A program made the position numbers and the translations under genes. 64,000 bases of DNA from Afipia carboxidovorans OM5 (GTDB taxonomy: Bacteria > Pseudomonadota > Alphaproteobacteria > Rhizobiales > Xanthobacteraceae), in contig NC_015684.1 of NCBI RefSeq assembly GCF_000218565.1, positions 1,302,001 through 1,366,000 of the forward strand, given 5' to 3'. The notes below the pieces were generated by a model that was not told where the DNA came from, did not search any database, and saw only the letters and a program-made list of their open reading frames with translations. Below are positions 33,224 through 44,200 of the stretch, piece by piece (position 1 is the first letter of the stretch; every line of letters begins with the position of its first letter).

Positions 33224-33682
33224 TTGCCTTCTCCTGAAATGAAGCGCCGGATCGCTTCCATCTGGGTCGGTCACGGGATAAGCGATTTTGGCCGGTCTAT
33301 TGCTTTCAGAATAAGGCTTTCGGAAGAGGCGCGCTTGATTTCGCGCAAGATGGAGAGAATGTCCTGCTGTCGCGAAACGTCGCAGCCGTCGGGCTCTGAC
33401 AGGAACACTTACCTAGAGGAGCAGTGCCTTTAAAATTAAGATTCAACAGATAACCACAGTCGATGCGATATATTGGAGACGTTAGGTTAAGGGTCGGCGT
33501 AGGACGCCTTTCCTTGTCTCGCCTTAATCGCCGTGTAAAAATATGCAGGCATCCTGGGGGTGGTTATCGTGGGCGATACGCTAACCGGAACCGATCGGGC
33601 GCTGCATTTTTATCGGGCCGAGTTTGATATCGCCCAAGGATAAAACGTCGTCTTACCTCCTGGATGCTGACCGGAGGGCTCT
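33224..33682. other. Long leader/promoter region upstream of phosphoketolase
   Basis: About 460 bases with no supported gene. Near its right end, TTGATATCGCCCAA (33624-33637) resembles a FixK/FNR box with one mismatch and would sit at -41.5 of a transcript starting near 33672. A hypothetical plus-strand frame at 33116-33433 is antisense to the small gene and is not supported. Confidence 0.45.
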
Positions 33683-36076
33683 ATGGTAGCGGACACATCC
33701 CTGACGGATCACGAGCTTGGTCTCATTGATGCCTGGTGGCGGGCGGCCAATTATCTTTCTGTCGGTCAGGTTTACCTGCTCGACAATCCGCTCTTGAAAA
33801 TTCCGCTCGCTATCGAGCACGTCAAGCCGCGTCTCCTTGGCCACTGGGGAACGGTGCCGGGGCTTAACTTCATCTACGCGCATCTCAATCGTCTCATCAA
33901 GGCGCGAGACCTGAACATTCTGTTTGTGACTGGGCCCGGTCATGGCGCTCCGGGAATTATTGCGAACGCTTATCTCGAGGGCACCTACAGCGAACTCTGT
34001 CCTGCAATCACGCAGGATATTGAAGGCATCAAGCGCCTGTTCCGCCAATTTTCGTTTCCCGGTGGTGTGCCAAGCCACACCGCACCTGAAACGCCGGGCT
34101 CTATCCATGAAGGTGGTGAGCTCGGCTACTCGCTATCCCATGCTTTTGGAGCGGCGTTCGACAATCCGGAATTGATTATTGCTTGCGTGGTCGGCGACGG
34201 GGAGGCCGAGACCGGGCCGCTTGCTGCCGCCTGGCACAGCAACAAGTTTCTCAACCCGGCGTCCGATGGTGCCGTGCTGCCGATCCTTCATCTCAACGGC
34301 TACAAGATCGCCAACCCAACCGTTCTTGCGCGCATTCCTTCGGAGGAAATTCGCGCCTTGTTTGAAGGTTACGGATATGCGCCGATCTTCGTAGAGGGGC
34401 ACGATCATTTCCAGATGCATCGGAAGATGGCGTTGGCGCTCTCAACTGCCTTCTCCGATATCGCAAAAATCCAAAAAACAGCCCGAAGCGAACGTAATCC
34501 TGAGCGGCCGCGTTGGCCGATGATTGTTCTGCGAACCCCAAAGGGATGGTCCGGGCCGAAGACGGTGGATGGCCAGAAGACCGAAGGATCATGGCGATCG
34601 CATCAGGTCCCTTTCAGTAACATACGAGCCCCCGGTCACCTGCAGCTTCTGGAGAACTGGCTTCGAAGCTACCTTCCGGAGCGGCTGTTCGATGATCTTG
34701 GCCGGCTTTGCCCCGAGATCGCGGCCCTCGCGCCGGAAGGGGCAAAGCGGATGAGCGCCAACCCTCATGCGAATGGGGGCACCAAAAGGCGGCCGCTCTG
34801 CCTTCCTGACTTCACGTCATTCGCGGTTGATGTGGAAGCTCCAGGACAGGTCGACGCGGAGGCAACGCGCGTGCTGGGTGGCTTCCTCCGCGACACCATG
34901 GCGGCGAACAAAGCCAACCGCAATTTCCGCGTATTCGGTCCGGACGAGACAGCTTCAAATCGACTACAGGCTCTGTTCGACGTTACCGACCGGTCATGGA
35001 ATGCCGAAATAATCCCGGACGATGATGACCTTGGTCCCGATGGCCGCGTCATGGAGATTCTGAGCGAACACACCTGCCAGGGATGGCTCGAAGGCTATCT
35101 GCTGACCGGCCGCCACGGCTTCTTCTCTTGCTATGAGGCCTTCATTCACATTGTAGATTCGATGTTCAACCAGCATGCCAAGTGGCTGAAAACCGCTCGG
35201 GAGGTGCCATGGCGCCAGCCGATTGCCTCGTTGAATTATTTGCTCACTTCGCACGTCTGGCAGCAGGACCACAATGGTTTCAGCCATCAGGATCCCGGGT
35301 TCATCGATCACGTCATCAACAAGAAGGCCGATATCGTCCGCGTTTATCTGCCGCCCGACGCAAACACTCTGCTGTATGTGGCCGATCACTGCCTGCGGAG
35401 CTGGGATCGCGTCAATGTCATCATTGCTGGTAAGGCGCCGAGCCCGCAGTGGCTCTCGATGGATGCTGCGATCAAACACTGCACGGAAGGAATCGGAATT
35501 TGGGAATGGGCCAGCAACGATCGCGGCAGCGAGCCGGACGTCGTCATGGCGTGCGCGGGTGACGTGCCGACGCTGGAGACGCTTGCTGCTGTCGATTTGC
35601 TGGAGCAGCAGATTCCGGAATTGAAAATTCGGGTCGTGAATGTCGTTGATCTGATGACGCTGCAATCAAAAGAACAGCATCCGCACGGGCTGGCCGACAA
35701 CGATTTCGATGCGCTGTTCACCACGGACAAGCCGGTGATCTTTGCTTATCACGGCTATCCGACGTTAATTCATCGGCTGACCTACAAACGTACAAATCAC
35801 CACAATATCCATGTGCGGGGCTATGAAGAGGAGGGCTCCACGACGACCTCCTTTGATATGGCTGTTCGGAACAGGATCGATCGATTTCATCTGATTGCGG
35901 CTGTCATTGACTGGGTGCCGCAGCTTGGCGCGGCCGCCGTCTACACCAAACAGGCTATTCGCGACAAACTGGTTGAGCACGAGCGTTTCATCCGTACTCA
36001 CGGCGTCGATCTGCCTGAGGTGAGAAACTGGCGATGGAAAGGTGCACAGAGACCCGCCACAGACGCCTTTCGTTGA
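33683..36076 (+). CDS. xfp: Phosphoketolase (xylulose-5-P/fructose-6-P)
   Basis: A 797-residue thiamine diphosphate enzyme that splits xylulose 5-phosphate or fructose 6-phosphate with phosphate to give acetyl phosphate. Family motifs are present in order: [24 protein letters not shown] (about residue 92), [20 protein letters not shown], and [19 protein letters not shown] (TPP-binding, from about 171). The C-terminal half includes [19 protein letters not shown]. Length matches the family. The gene converges on an ADP-forming acyl-CoA synthetase and lies in an island with several FNR/FixK-type boxes, so it likely provides acetyl phosphate when respiration is limited. Confidence 0.96.
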   Translation: MVADTSLTDHELGLIDAWWRAANYLSVGQVYLLDNPLLKIPLAIEHVKPRLLGHWGTVPGLNFIYAHLNRLIKARDLNILFVTGPGHGAPGIIANAYLEGTYSELCPAITQDIEGIKRLFRQFSFPGGVPSHTAPETPGSIHEGGELGYSLSHAFGAAFDNPELIIACVVGDGEAETGPLAAAWHSNKFLNPASDGAVLPILHLNGYKIANPTVLARIPSEEIRALFEGYGYAPIFVEGHDHFQMHRKMALALSTAFSDIAKIQKTARSERNPERPRWPMIVLRTPKGWSGPKTVDGQKTEGSWRSHQVPFSNIRAPGHLQLLENWLRSYLPERLFDDLGRLCPEIAALAPEGAKRMSANPHANGGTKRRPLCLPDFTSFAVDVEAPGQVDAEATRVLGGFLRDTMAANKANRNFRVFGPDETASNRLQALFDVTDRSWNAEIIPDDDDLGPDGRVMEILSEHTCQGWLEGYLLTGRHGFFSCYEAFIHIVDSMFNQHAKWLKTAREVPWRQPIASLNYLLTSHVWQQDHNGFSHQDPGFIDHVINKKADIVRVYLPPDANTLLYVADHCLRSWDRVNVIIAGKAPSPQWLSMDAAIKHCTEGIGIWEWASNDRGSEPDVVMACAGDVPTLETLAAVDLLEQQIPELKIRVVNVVDLMTLQSKEQHPHGLADNDFDALFTTDKPVIFAYHGYPTLIHRLTYKRTNHHNIHVRGYEEEGSTTTSFDMAVRNRIDRFHLIAAVIDWVPQLGAAAVYTKQAIRDKLVEHERFIRTHGVDLPEVRNWRWKGAQRPATDAFR

Positions 36077-36104
36077 ACGAGCGCAGTGCTCTGCAATCGC
36101 CGCT

Positions 36105-38810
36105 TCAGTCCGGGTCGTATTTGGCAAGATCAAGCGACACCTTGACCGTGCCATCCCCGGGAGGTTCCGCGGCGAGTTGGAAGCCGATCTCGCGGCACAT
36201 CCGCAGCATCTTTGTATTCGCGCTGAGAACGATACCTTCAACCCGGCTCAGACCATCCGCCTTGGCATAGCGGATCAGGTGATTCAGCATCGTCCAGCCG
36301 AGGCCTTGTCCTTGCAGGTCACTGCGCACCAGGACTGCATATTCCGCCACTTCATGATCCGGATCGTTCGACAGCCGTGCGACGCCACATAGTGCGCCAC
36401 TCTCTTCATCGAGAGCCACGAATGCCATTTCGCGGTCGTAGTCGAGCTGAGTGAGGCGCACCAGAAACTTGTCTGAAAATTCCGTACTGATGTTGAAGAA
36501 GCGGAGCTGCATGTCCCTTTTGGCAATCTTGGCGAGGAATGCAGGATAGAGCGCCGCGTCGGCTGGCTGGATCGGTCGTATATGATATGTGTGGTCGTCG
36601 AGGGTAAAATCCCTGGCCCATTCTGCCGGATATGGCCGGATGGCAAGTGCAGGATTGGGGCCGGGCTGTTCGACAGACAGTGGGTCAATTTCAATCCGGG
36701 CATCGAGGGCGATCACGCCATCGCTATCGGCCAACAGAGGATTGATATCCACGGCGGTGACGCAAGGAAAATCGACGACTAATTGCGACAGTCCGTTGAG
36801 TGCCTGGCTGATTGCGGCGCGGTCTGCCGGCTTACGATCTCGAAAACCGGCGAGCAAGCGTCCGATCCGGGTCCGGTCAATCAAATCGCCAGCTAGAATG
36901 TCGTCCATCGGCGGCAGGCCAATGGCGATATCATCCATGACCTCGACTGCCACGCCGCCGGCGCCGAAAAGAATGATGGGGCCGAAAATAGCGTCACGAT
37001 TGACGCCAAGGATAAGCTCCTGCGCCTGCCTGCGCTCGATCATCGGCTGTACGGCAAACCCCTCGATGGTGCCATCCGGGCGATGCTGATGCAGTCGTCG
37101 CGTGATTGCCTCTGCCGCTTCGCGTGCGGCTGCCGCTGTCTCGAGACTGAGGACAACGCCACCCACGTCCGATTTGTGCGTGATCGACTTCGACAGCAGC
37201 TTGACAGCGACCTTGTTTGAATTGGCGAGAAGATCTGTTGCTGCTTGTTCGACGTCGTCAGGCGAATGCGCCACGATAATTTCTGGAACCGGGATGCCGT
37301 AAGCCTTTGCGACGGCCTTTGCCTCGGGTTCGGTCAACATGCGGCGGCTTTCCCCCGCGACTTGTCGAAAAATAGAGAGTGCGGTGGCGCGGGCGCTTGT
37401 GACGTCCGTGCTTCTGTCTGAAGGAACGCGGTGGAGCATCTTCTGGGAGCGCGACCAGTCCGTCAGATAGGATACCGCCGTCGCCGTTGCCGCCGGGGTT
37501 TCATAGCTTGTGATCCCAGCCGCCTGCAGCAACCGGCGGGCGCCGCGCGCGGACTGCTCGCCCAGCCAGCATGTCAGAACCGGTTTGTCGTTGATCGTGC
37601 CGTTTTTCGCGAGGGATGCGACCGTCGTCGCTGCATCGGACGACGACGCTACGCCGGTCGGACAATTCATCACCATCAGCACATCGACGTCCGGATCTGC
37701 GGCGACGGCTTCGACGGCGGCGCGGTAGCGTTCCGGCGGAGCATCTCCGACGATGTCGACAGGATTGGCATGCGACCAGTTTGACGGCAACGTCTGGTCA
37801 AGGGCAGCAATCGTCTTGGGTGATAGAACGGCAAGCTCGCCATGAAAATCCATCAATCGGTCGACGGCCAGAACACCGGCTCCGCCGCCGTTGGTGACGA
37901 TACCGACGCGCGCCCGCTCAATGGGTGAAAACCGCGCGATTGTTTCCGTTGCGCCGAAAAGATCGGCCAGTTCGTTCACCCGCAGAATTCCGGCACGGCG
38001 GAGCGCTGCGTCCACCACGCGATCGACGCCTGAAAGCGCTCCGGTGTGGGTTGCGGCGGCTTTGGCAGCTTCGGCGTGGCGTCCCGGCTTGATGGCGATG
38101 ACCGGCTTGACGCGTGCAGCAGCGCGGGCTGCGGTCATGAATTTTCGCGGGTTCGGCACCGATTCCAAATACATCACGATGGCGCGTGTTTGAGCGTCAC
38201 CCGCGAGCATGTTCAGACAGTCCGCAACATCGACATCCGCCATGTCGCCAAGTGATACAATTTGCGAAAATCCGATACCGTTTGCCGCTGCCCAATCGAT
38301 CAATGAGGTGGCGATGGCTCCTGACTGAGACAGCAGGGCGATGTTGCCGGGCGCAGCTCCCATATGGGCGAAACTTGCATTGAGTTTGGCGAGAGGCAGC
38401 ACGAGTCCGAGGGTGTTCGGGCCGATGATGCGGAGCAGGTGAGGCTTCGACGCATCAAGAATGGCTTGCCTCAGGCCGTTTTCCCTGGTGATACCGGCGG
38501 TGATGACGACGGCAGCGCGGGTTCCTTTTTCGCCCAGCTCTTTAATAAGGTCTGGCACCACGGCTGCCGGCGTTATGATGACGCCGAGGTCGGGAATTCC
38601 GGGAAGATCACTTACGCAGGGATAGCAGCGGCGGCCGTTCAAATCCGTGTACTTCGGGTTCACAGGCCATATTTCACCTTCGAAACCGCCGTTCACGATG
38701 TTGTTGAGCACGATGTGTCCAACCGAGCCATGGCGAAGCGAAGCTCCGATAACGGCAACGGATTTGGGTGCGAAAGCATGACTCAGATTTCGGATTGTCA
38801 TGGCCGTCAC
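36105..38810 (-). CDS. ADP-forming acyl-CoA synthetase fused to a GNAT acetyltransferase (Pat/YfiQ-like)
   Basis: A 901-residue fusion. The N-terminal CoA-binding domain starts FAPKSVAVIGAS, the ligase-CoA part has the phosphohistidine segment THTGALSG (His near residue 256), and the ATP-grasp part includes KLLSKSITHKSDVGGVVL. The last ~170 residues are a GNAT domain (SDLQGQGLGWTMLNHLIRYA). Proteins of this plan either interconvert acetyl-CoA and acetate with ATP formation or act as lysine acetyltransferases (Pat). Retention of the catalytic His favours a working ligase part. It lies 46 bases after the kinase gene on the same strand and faces the phosphoketolase gene. Confidence 0.92.
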   Translation of the reverse strand: MTAMTIRNLSHAFAPKSVAVIGASLRHGSVGHIVLNNIVNGGFEGEIWPVNPKYTDLNGRRCYPCVSDLPGIPDLGVIITPAAVVPDLIKELGEKGTRAAVVITAGITRENGLRQAILDASKPHLLRIIGPNTLGLVLPLAKLNASFAHMGAAPGNIALLSQSGAIATSLIDWAAANGIGFSQIVSLGDMADVDVADCLNMLAGDAQTRAIVMYLESVPNPRKFMTAARAAARVKPVIAIKPGRHAEAAKAAATHTGALSGVDRVVDAALRRAGILRVNELADLFGATETIARFSPIERARVGIVTNGGGAGVLAVDRLMDFHGELAVLSPKTIAALDQTLPSNWSHANPVDIVGDAPPERYRAAVEAVAADPDVDVLMVMNCPTGVASSSDAATTVASLAKNGTINDKPVLTCWLGEQSARGARRLLQAAGITSYETPAATATAVSYLTDWSRSQKMLHRVPSDRSTDVTSARATALSIFRQVAGESRRMLTEPEAKAVAKAYGIPVPEIIVAHSPDDVEQAATDLLANSNKVAVKLLSKSITHKSDVGGVVLSLETAAAAREAAEAITRRLHQHRPDGTIEGFAVQPMIERRQAQELILGVNRDAIFGPIILFGAGGVAVEVMDDIAIGLPPMDDILAGDLIDRTRIGRLLAGFRDRKPADRAAISQALNGLSQLVVDFPCVTAVDINPLLADSDGVIALDARIEIDPLSVEQPGPNPALAIRPYPAEWARDFTLDDHTYHIRPIQPADAALYPAFLAKIAKRDMQLRFFNISTEFSDKFLVRLTQLDYDREMAFVALDEESGALCGVARLSNDPDHEVAEYAVLVRSDLQGQGLGWTMLNHLIRYAKADGLSRVEGIVLSANTKMLRMCREIGFQLAAEPPGDGTVKVSLDLAKYDPD

Positions 38811-38856
38811 TCAGGTTGGATCGTTTCGTTCCTCATGACCCAGCGCTCTCCAAACT

Positions 38857-40446
38857 TCATGGTTCTGGAAGAGTATCACATGCCCGGGCGAGCGTGTCCG
38901 CCGGAGAACCGGCGGCGTTGATGACGGACCACGAGAGGGAGTCGACTTCGAAGTCTTCCTGTTGGCGCGCGACGCTCGGGTTCGCATCGGAGGCATCCGG
39001 GCCTCGCCCGCTGATCCGAGCGATGCGCGTGGCCAGATCGGCTTCCAGAAATAACCCATGGAATGTCACATTCGCCTCGCGCGCGATGGCCTCGATCGCG
39101 GCGCGTTCGGAAGCTTTGGCAAAGACGGCGTCGACGATGACCGAATGACCGGCTCGGGCAATCCGGGCAGCTTTGTCGCATAACATTGCATAGATGGTTG
39201 TCGATATCTCAGGTCGGTAGGCTTCTGGGGGCAGGCGATCGGTTTCATCAACACCGAACCACGTTTTGCGTTCGACATCAGAGCGCAGAACGATCGCGCC
39301 CGGAAGAGGGTGAATAAGCGGCGCAAGTGATCGTGCCAATATCGATTTCCCCGTCCCGGAAAGGCCTCCGACGCAAACGATCGAAGGTGATGGAGGTGCG
39401 ATCAATATCCGGGCCAACTCAAAATAGCGTTGAGCCGCCTGGATAATCTCGTTCCGTTTGTCACCGGTATTTTGGCTGAGGCGAGCCGCGGTCACTTTCG
39501 CCCGGACTGCAGCGCGTATCGACATGAAGAGGGGCAGCGCGGCAAGGCCGTCATAATCCTCAATCTGATGTGTTGCCGCGAAATATCCGTTGAGAACGAC
39601 ATTGGCGGCAGGAGTAAGCGTGTGCGCGATCAAATCCAGCAGCAGGAAGGATAGATCGTACAGGATGTCACCGGATGCCATAACTGGATCGAATTCGATA
39701 GCGTCGAAGGGAACGGGCTCTCCGTCGAGAAGTACGATATTGCCGAGATGCAGATCGCCGTGGCCGCGGCGTGTCAAGCCCCGTTGGCCTCTGGAGACGA
39801 GAAGCGGACGAATCCGTGCCAGCGCGTCCCGCGAGCGCCGATCGAGTTCGCTGACAGCTTCAGCGGGAAAGATGTCACTGGCCTCACGCAACGCGACGGT
39901 GTTCTGCTCGATATAGCGGGGGAGTGCCGCGAGCCACGGATCAGGATCGGTGCACTCCGCTCTCTGGTGCATCGCTGTGACCATGTGAGCGAGCTTTGCG
40001 GGCAAAGTATCGTCGAAGGCACCACGAGCGGCGATGTGATCCAGAGTCCGGCTTTCGTCAAAACGCTCCATCTCGACCGCCCATTCGACAGGCTTGCCTT
40101 TACCGCCTACCGCTAACTGGCCGTTTGACTCTCGCGTGATCGCTATCACCTGACGATAGAGGCGTGGCGCGAACTGGCGATTGATGACCAATTCCGCCTC
40201 GCATGCGGCCTTGCGCTTCGGCAGCGTCGAATAGTCAAGAAACGGAAATTGCACGGCGCGCTTGACTTTGTAGGCCCGCCGAGGCGCCAGAAACACCGCC
40301 GACGCATGGGTATCACAGCGTAGCACCGGCCCGCCGCCGTGGGTCGCCGGATCGGCGAGCAGGGCGAACACGGCTTCCTGTGCAGGCTCACCAGACACCG
40401 CTGCATTGCCAACATCATCATCTGGAAAGGAGTCTGACGTGTCCAT
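38857..40446 (-). CDS. Bifunctional APH-like kinase/P-loop ATPase
   Basis: A 529-residue fusion. The first part (about 50-340) is an aminoglycoside phosphotransferase-like kinase domain with RRGHGDLHLGNIVLLDGEPV (catalytic loop) and IEFDP (metal-binding Asp). The second part has a Walker A motif, GGLSGTGKS, at about residue 360 and resembles an AAA_33/gluconate-kinase-like nucleotide kinase. Fusions of this kind are widespread in proteobacteria near acetate and stress genes, but their substrate is unknown. The ATG at 40446 has GGAG upstream. A perfect FNR/FixK-type box is centred about 54 bases before it. Confidence 0.88.
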   Translation of the reverse strand: MDTSDSFPDDDVGNAAVSGEPAQEAVFALLADPATHGGGPVLRCDTHASAVFLAPRRAYKVKRAVQFPFLDYSTLPKRKAACEAELVINRQFAPRLYRQVIAITRESNGQLAVGGKGKPVEWAVEMERFDESRTLDHIAARGAFDDTLPAKLAHMVTAMHQRAECTDPDPWLAALPRYIEQNTVALREASDIFPAEAVSELDRRSRDALARIRPLLVSRGQRGLTRRGHGDLHLGNIVLLDGEPVPFDAIEFDPVMASGDILYDLSFLLLDLIAHTLTPAANVVLNGYFAATHQIEDYDGLAALPLFMSIRAAVRAKVTAARLSQNTGDKRNEIIQAAQRYFELARILIAPPSPSIVCVGGLSGTGKSILARSLAPLIHPLPGAIVLRSDVERKTWFGVDETDRLPPEAYRPEISTTIYAMLCDKAARIARAGHSVIVDAVFAKASERAAIEAIAREANVTFHGLFLEADLATRIARISGRGPDASDANPSVARQQEDFEVDSLSWSVINAAGSPADTLARACDTLPEP

Positions 40447-40487
40447 GGCCGCTCCGGTGCTCGCAACTATGAAGTATGGCAGGGCCT

Positions 40488-41168
40488 CTACCGTTGATGT
40501 GTGTCAAGATCGATAGCGGCTGCGGGCTGATGGGATGTTGATGCAGGCGCGCCGCGCCGCTGCCTGATACGATCGATAATGTACATTCTGAAGCGTCTGA
40601 ACAGGGTGGCCACAAATCCGCGCCGATGCGGAAGCTGAACGCGTTCTTCTGTGTCACTGACGAACACGCCGCGTGCCTTGATAATGGACCAAATTAAAGG
40701 GCTCCACTCGCGAAAGAGGGCTTCGACTTCCTCGTGTAGAAATCCGGACACAACCTCAGGAGCCGGCAGGAAGACCTCGGGAAGTACGGTTGACAGCTTG
40801 GCATCCGACAGAATGTCCCATCGGGAATGCCCGCCCATCAATGGTGACTTTAAACCATAGATAACCCGTCCTATCTGGGCTTCGCGAATTGCGTATGAGC
40901 ATTGGGCGCATGGCTCGACCGCTGAATAGAGGGTGCAATCAGCCAAATTTATTCCTCGAATCTGTTGCGCCAACGAAATCGCGACGACTTCTGCGTGACG
41001 ATTAACGTCCTGATCCTGCCTTGCCCTGTTGATCGATTCGCATACGAATACGCCATCGCAGGCGATGACGGCTGCAAACGGATATTCACCCGCAGCGAGG
41101 GACGATCTGGCTAATGCAATGCAGCGCCTCATTAAATCAATATCGGAATGCTTGCTGACTTTAAGCAT
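40488..41168 (-). CDS. Nucleoside/CMP-type deaminase
   Basis: A 226-residue zinc hydrolase of the cytidine deaminase-like superfamily. The metal site is visible as RHAEVVAI (HAE) and AVEPCAQCSYA (PCxxC). This arrangement fits guanine deaminase/tRNA-adenosine or other small-base deaminases, and the C-terminal 80 residues are an extension with basic segments (RRGFVATLFRRFRMYIIDR) not seen in minimal enzymes. The start at ATG 41168 is chosen because it gives the family's usual N terminus; the ribosome site is weak. Its 3' end overlaps the box that controls the kinase gene. Substrate unknown. Confidence 0.82.
   Translation of the reverse strand: MLKVSKHSDIDLMRRCIALARSSLAAGEYPFAAVIACDGVFVCESINRARQDQDVNRHAEVVAISLAQQIRGINLADCTLYSAVEPCAQCSYAIREAQIGRVIYGLKSPLMGGHSRWDILSDAKLSTVLPEVFLPAPEVVSGFLHEEVEALFREWSPLIWSIIKARGVFVSDTEERVQLPHRRGFVATLFRRFRMYIIDRIRQRRGAPASTSHQPAAAIDLDTHQR
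40494..40507. promoter_or_regulatory. FNR/FixK-type box upstream of the kinase/acyl-CoA synthetase operon
   Basis: TTGATGTGTGTCAA is a perfect dyad inside the 3' end of the deaminase gene. With -41.5 spacing a minus-strand transcript would start near 40459, 13 bases before the kinase start codon. Confidence 0.65.
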
Positions 41169-41250
41169 CGACTGCTCACATATGCGACAAACATAGCTCT
41201 CTAACGCACGACGATGCGTTGTGTTTCTGAGGCCGTGCCTTTGATATTTG

Positions 41251-44200
41251 TCACGCCTTGGGAAGGCGGTCAGGTTCTTGTCGCAAAGTCCGTTCTCCCC
41301 TGAGCACAATATAGATCGCCGGGATGACGATCACGGTCAGGGCCGTCGAGGATGCGAGGCCAAACAGCAGTGAGATGGCGAGCCCTTGAAAGATCGGATC
41401 TGTAAGGATCACAGCCGCACCGATCATGGCGGCGAGCGCCGTGAGAAGAATCGGCTTGAAGCGGATGGCGCCGGCTTCCAGCAACGCTTCGACCAGCGGC
41501 CGTCCGGGTGTTCGCGTATGGCGGATGAAATCCACCAGCAGAATGGAGTTGCGCACGATTATGCCGGCGAGCGCGATGAAGCCGATCATCGAGGTCGCGG
41601 TGAACGGCGCGCCGAACAACCAGTGGCCGAGCATGATGCCGATGAAGGTGAGCGGAATCGGTGTCAGGATCACCAGCGGTAGGGTGAATGAGCGAAATTG
41701 CGCAACGACGAGGATGTAGATGCCGAGGATCGCGACCGCGAATGCTGCACCCATGTCGCGGAAGGTCACCCAGGTGACCTCCCATTCGCCGTCCCATAAC
41801 AGCGTCGGGTGCTGTTCGTCGTTAGGCTGGCCGTGCAACGCAATGACCGGTTTCGGAACGTCACCCCAGTCGGCTCGGGCGATGGCGTCGGATACCGCGA
41901 GCATGCCGTAGACCGGTGCCTCGAACGTGCCGGCAAGTTCGGCTGTCACCATCTCGGCGGCGCGGCCGTTGTGCCGGAAGATCGGGTAGGAGGCCCGCTC
42001 GCGCGTCACCGAGACGACGTCTCCAAGTTCGACGATCGCACGGTCACCGGGCAATGCATTCGCCGGTACTGGCGTCGTCAAGGTGCGCGGGTTGACGACG
42101 CGCTCGCTTTTCCCAAGTGCGATGCGGATCGGGATGGGCTGGCGCCCACCGCCGCGATGAGAGTAGCCGACCGTTGTGCCACTGCCGAACGTACGGATCG
42201 TATCGTAGACGTCGCCTTGCTCGACACGGTAATATTCAAGATTGTCTTGATCGATGCTGACTCGCACGCGCTCAGGCCGGTTGCGGAAGCTGTCCTCAAT
42301 GTCGACGATAAAGGGAACGCTTGCAAACGTCTCTCGCACCTTGGCGGCGACCGCGCGCCGTGTCTCCGGATCGGGGCCATAGATTTCCGCGAGCAGGGTG
42401 CCGAGCACGGGCGGGCCTGGTGGCGGCTCGACCACTTTCACAATGGTGCCTTCGGGAAGCGGCAGGCCGTTCAGCCGCGTCCGCAGATCGAGTGCGATAT
42501 CGTGACTGGTGCGGCTGCGCTCGCCCTTGGGTGCGAGATTGACCGCGATATCGCCCTGCTGCGGCTGTGAGCGAAGATAATAGTGACGCACGAGGCCGTT
42601 GAAGTTGAACGGCGCGGCGCTGCCAGCGTAGGTCTGGAACGAGACCACCTCCGTGACGCCTGCAAGCCGTTCAACCATCGTCTGCAGCACCCGGTCGGTA
42701 TCTTCAACCGACGAACCCTTGGGCAGATCGACCACCACCTGAAGATCGGTCTTGTTGTCGAACGGCAGCAGCTTGACGGTGACGTGCTGTGTGTAGAACA
42801 GCCCGAGCGAGGCGAGGGTGACGATTCCGACGGCAATCAAGAAGATCCATGACCGCTTCTTCGTACGCAAAATAGGGTCGGCAACTTTGACATAGGCGCG
42901 GCCGAGCCAGCCACCCTGGCTCTCGTGCGCGGCTGTAGGCGCGCCGCCGCCAAATCTCACCATCAGCCATGGTGTGAGCATGACGGCGACGAAGAAGGAG
43001 AACAGCATCGCCGCCGAGGCATTTGCAGGGATCGGGCTCATATAGGGGCCCATCATGCCGGAAACGAATAGCATCGGCAGCAATGCGGCAACCACCGTCA
43101 GCGTCGCGACGATGGTGGGGTTGCCGACTTCGGCCACGGCTTCGATTGCGGCCTGCCTGCGTAGCCGTCCGTCGTTCATCGCCCAGTGGCGGGCAATGTT
43201 CTCGATCACCACAATGGCGTCGTCGACCAGGATGCCGATCGAGAAGATCAAGGCGAACAGGCTGACACGGTTGAGCGTGTAGTCCATGATCCACGATGCG
43301 AACAACGTGAGCAGGATGGTGGTCGGGATCACCACCGCCACCACCAGCGCCTCGCGCCAGCCGATGGCGAAGCCGACCAGGATCACGATCGAGACGGTCG
43401 CCAGGCCGAGATGGAACAGGAGTTCGTTGGCCTTCTCGTTCGCCGTCTCGCCATAGTTGCGGGTGACGGACATCTCCACCTCGGCCGGGAAGATCTGGCC
43501 ACGCGCCTGCTCGAGCCGCTCCACGATATTATGGGCGATGACCACAGCGTTGGTACCAGGCCGCTTGGCGACGGCGAGCGACACGGCGGGCGCGCGCTGC
43601 AGGCCTACGGCCGTCTTGCGGATGTTCGTCACCCGCGCCTCGTTCGGCTCGGTGGCGAGCACGACAGTGGCAACGTCGCGCACGTAAACCGGCCGACTGT
43701 CGCGCGTCGTCAGTAAGAGGTTGCCGATCTGGGAGAGCGATTGCAGGGTCTGGCCGGCCATGAGCGTGCGCTGTTCGCCACGTTCGCGCACCCGGCCGAT
43801 CTGGAACGAGCGGTTGGCGCCGGCGATCTTGGCTGCGAGCTGCTGCAGCGTGATGCCATAGAGCGACAGCCGCTCTGGATCTGGCTCAACGCGGATTTCC
43901 TCCGGCTGATCGCCGACGATATAGGTGAGGCCGATGTCGGGCAGTTTGAGCACTTCGACCTGAAGCTCGCGGGCGAGGCGAGTGAGGTCGTTCGCGGTCC
44001 ACCGTTCCGCAGCAGCCGGTGTTGGCGTCAGCGTCACGACGACGATGGCGACGTCGTCGATGCCGCGGCCGACAATCAGCGGCTCCGGGATGCCGACCGG
44101 GATGCGATTCATATTGGCGCGGATTTTCTCGTGGATGCGCAGAATCGCGGCATCGGCGCTGGTGCCGACGAGAAAGCGCGCAGTGACGACAGTGCCGTCG

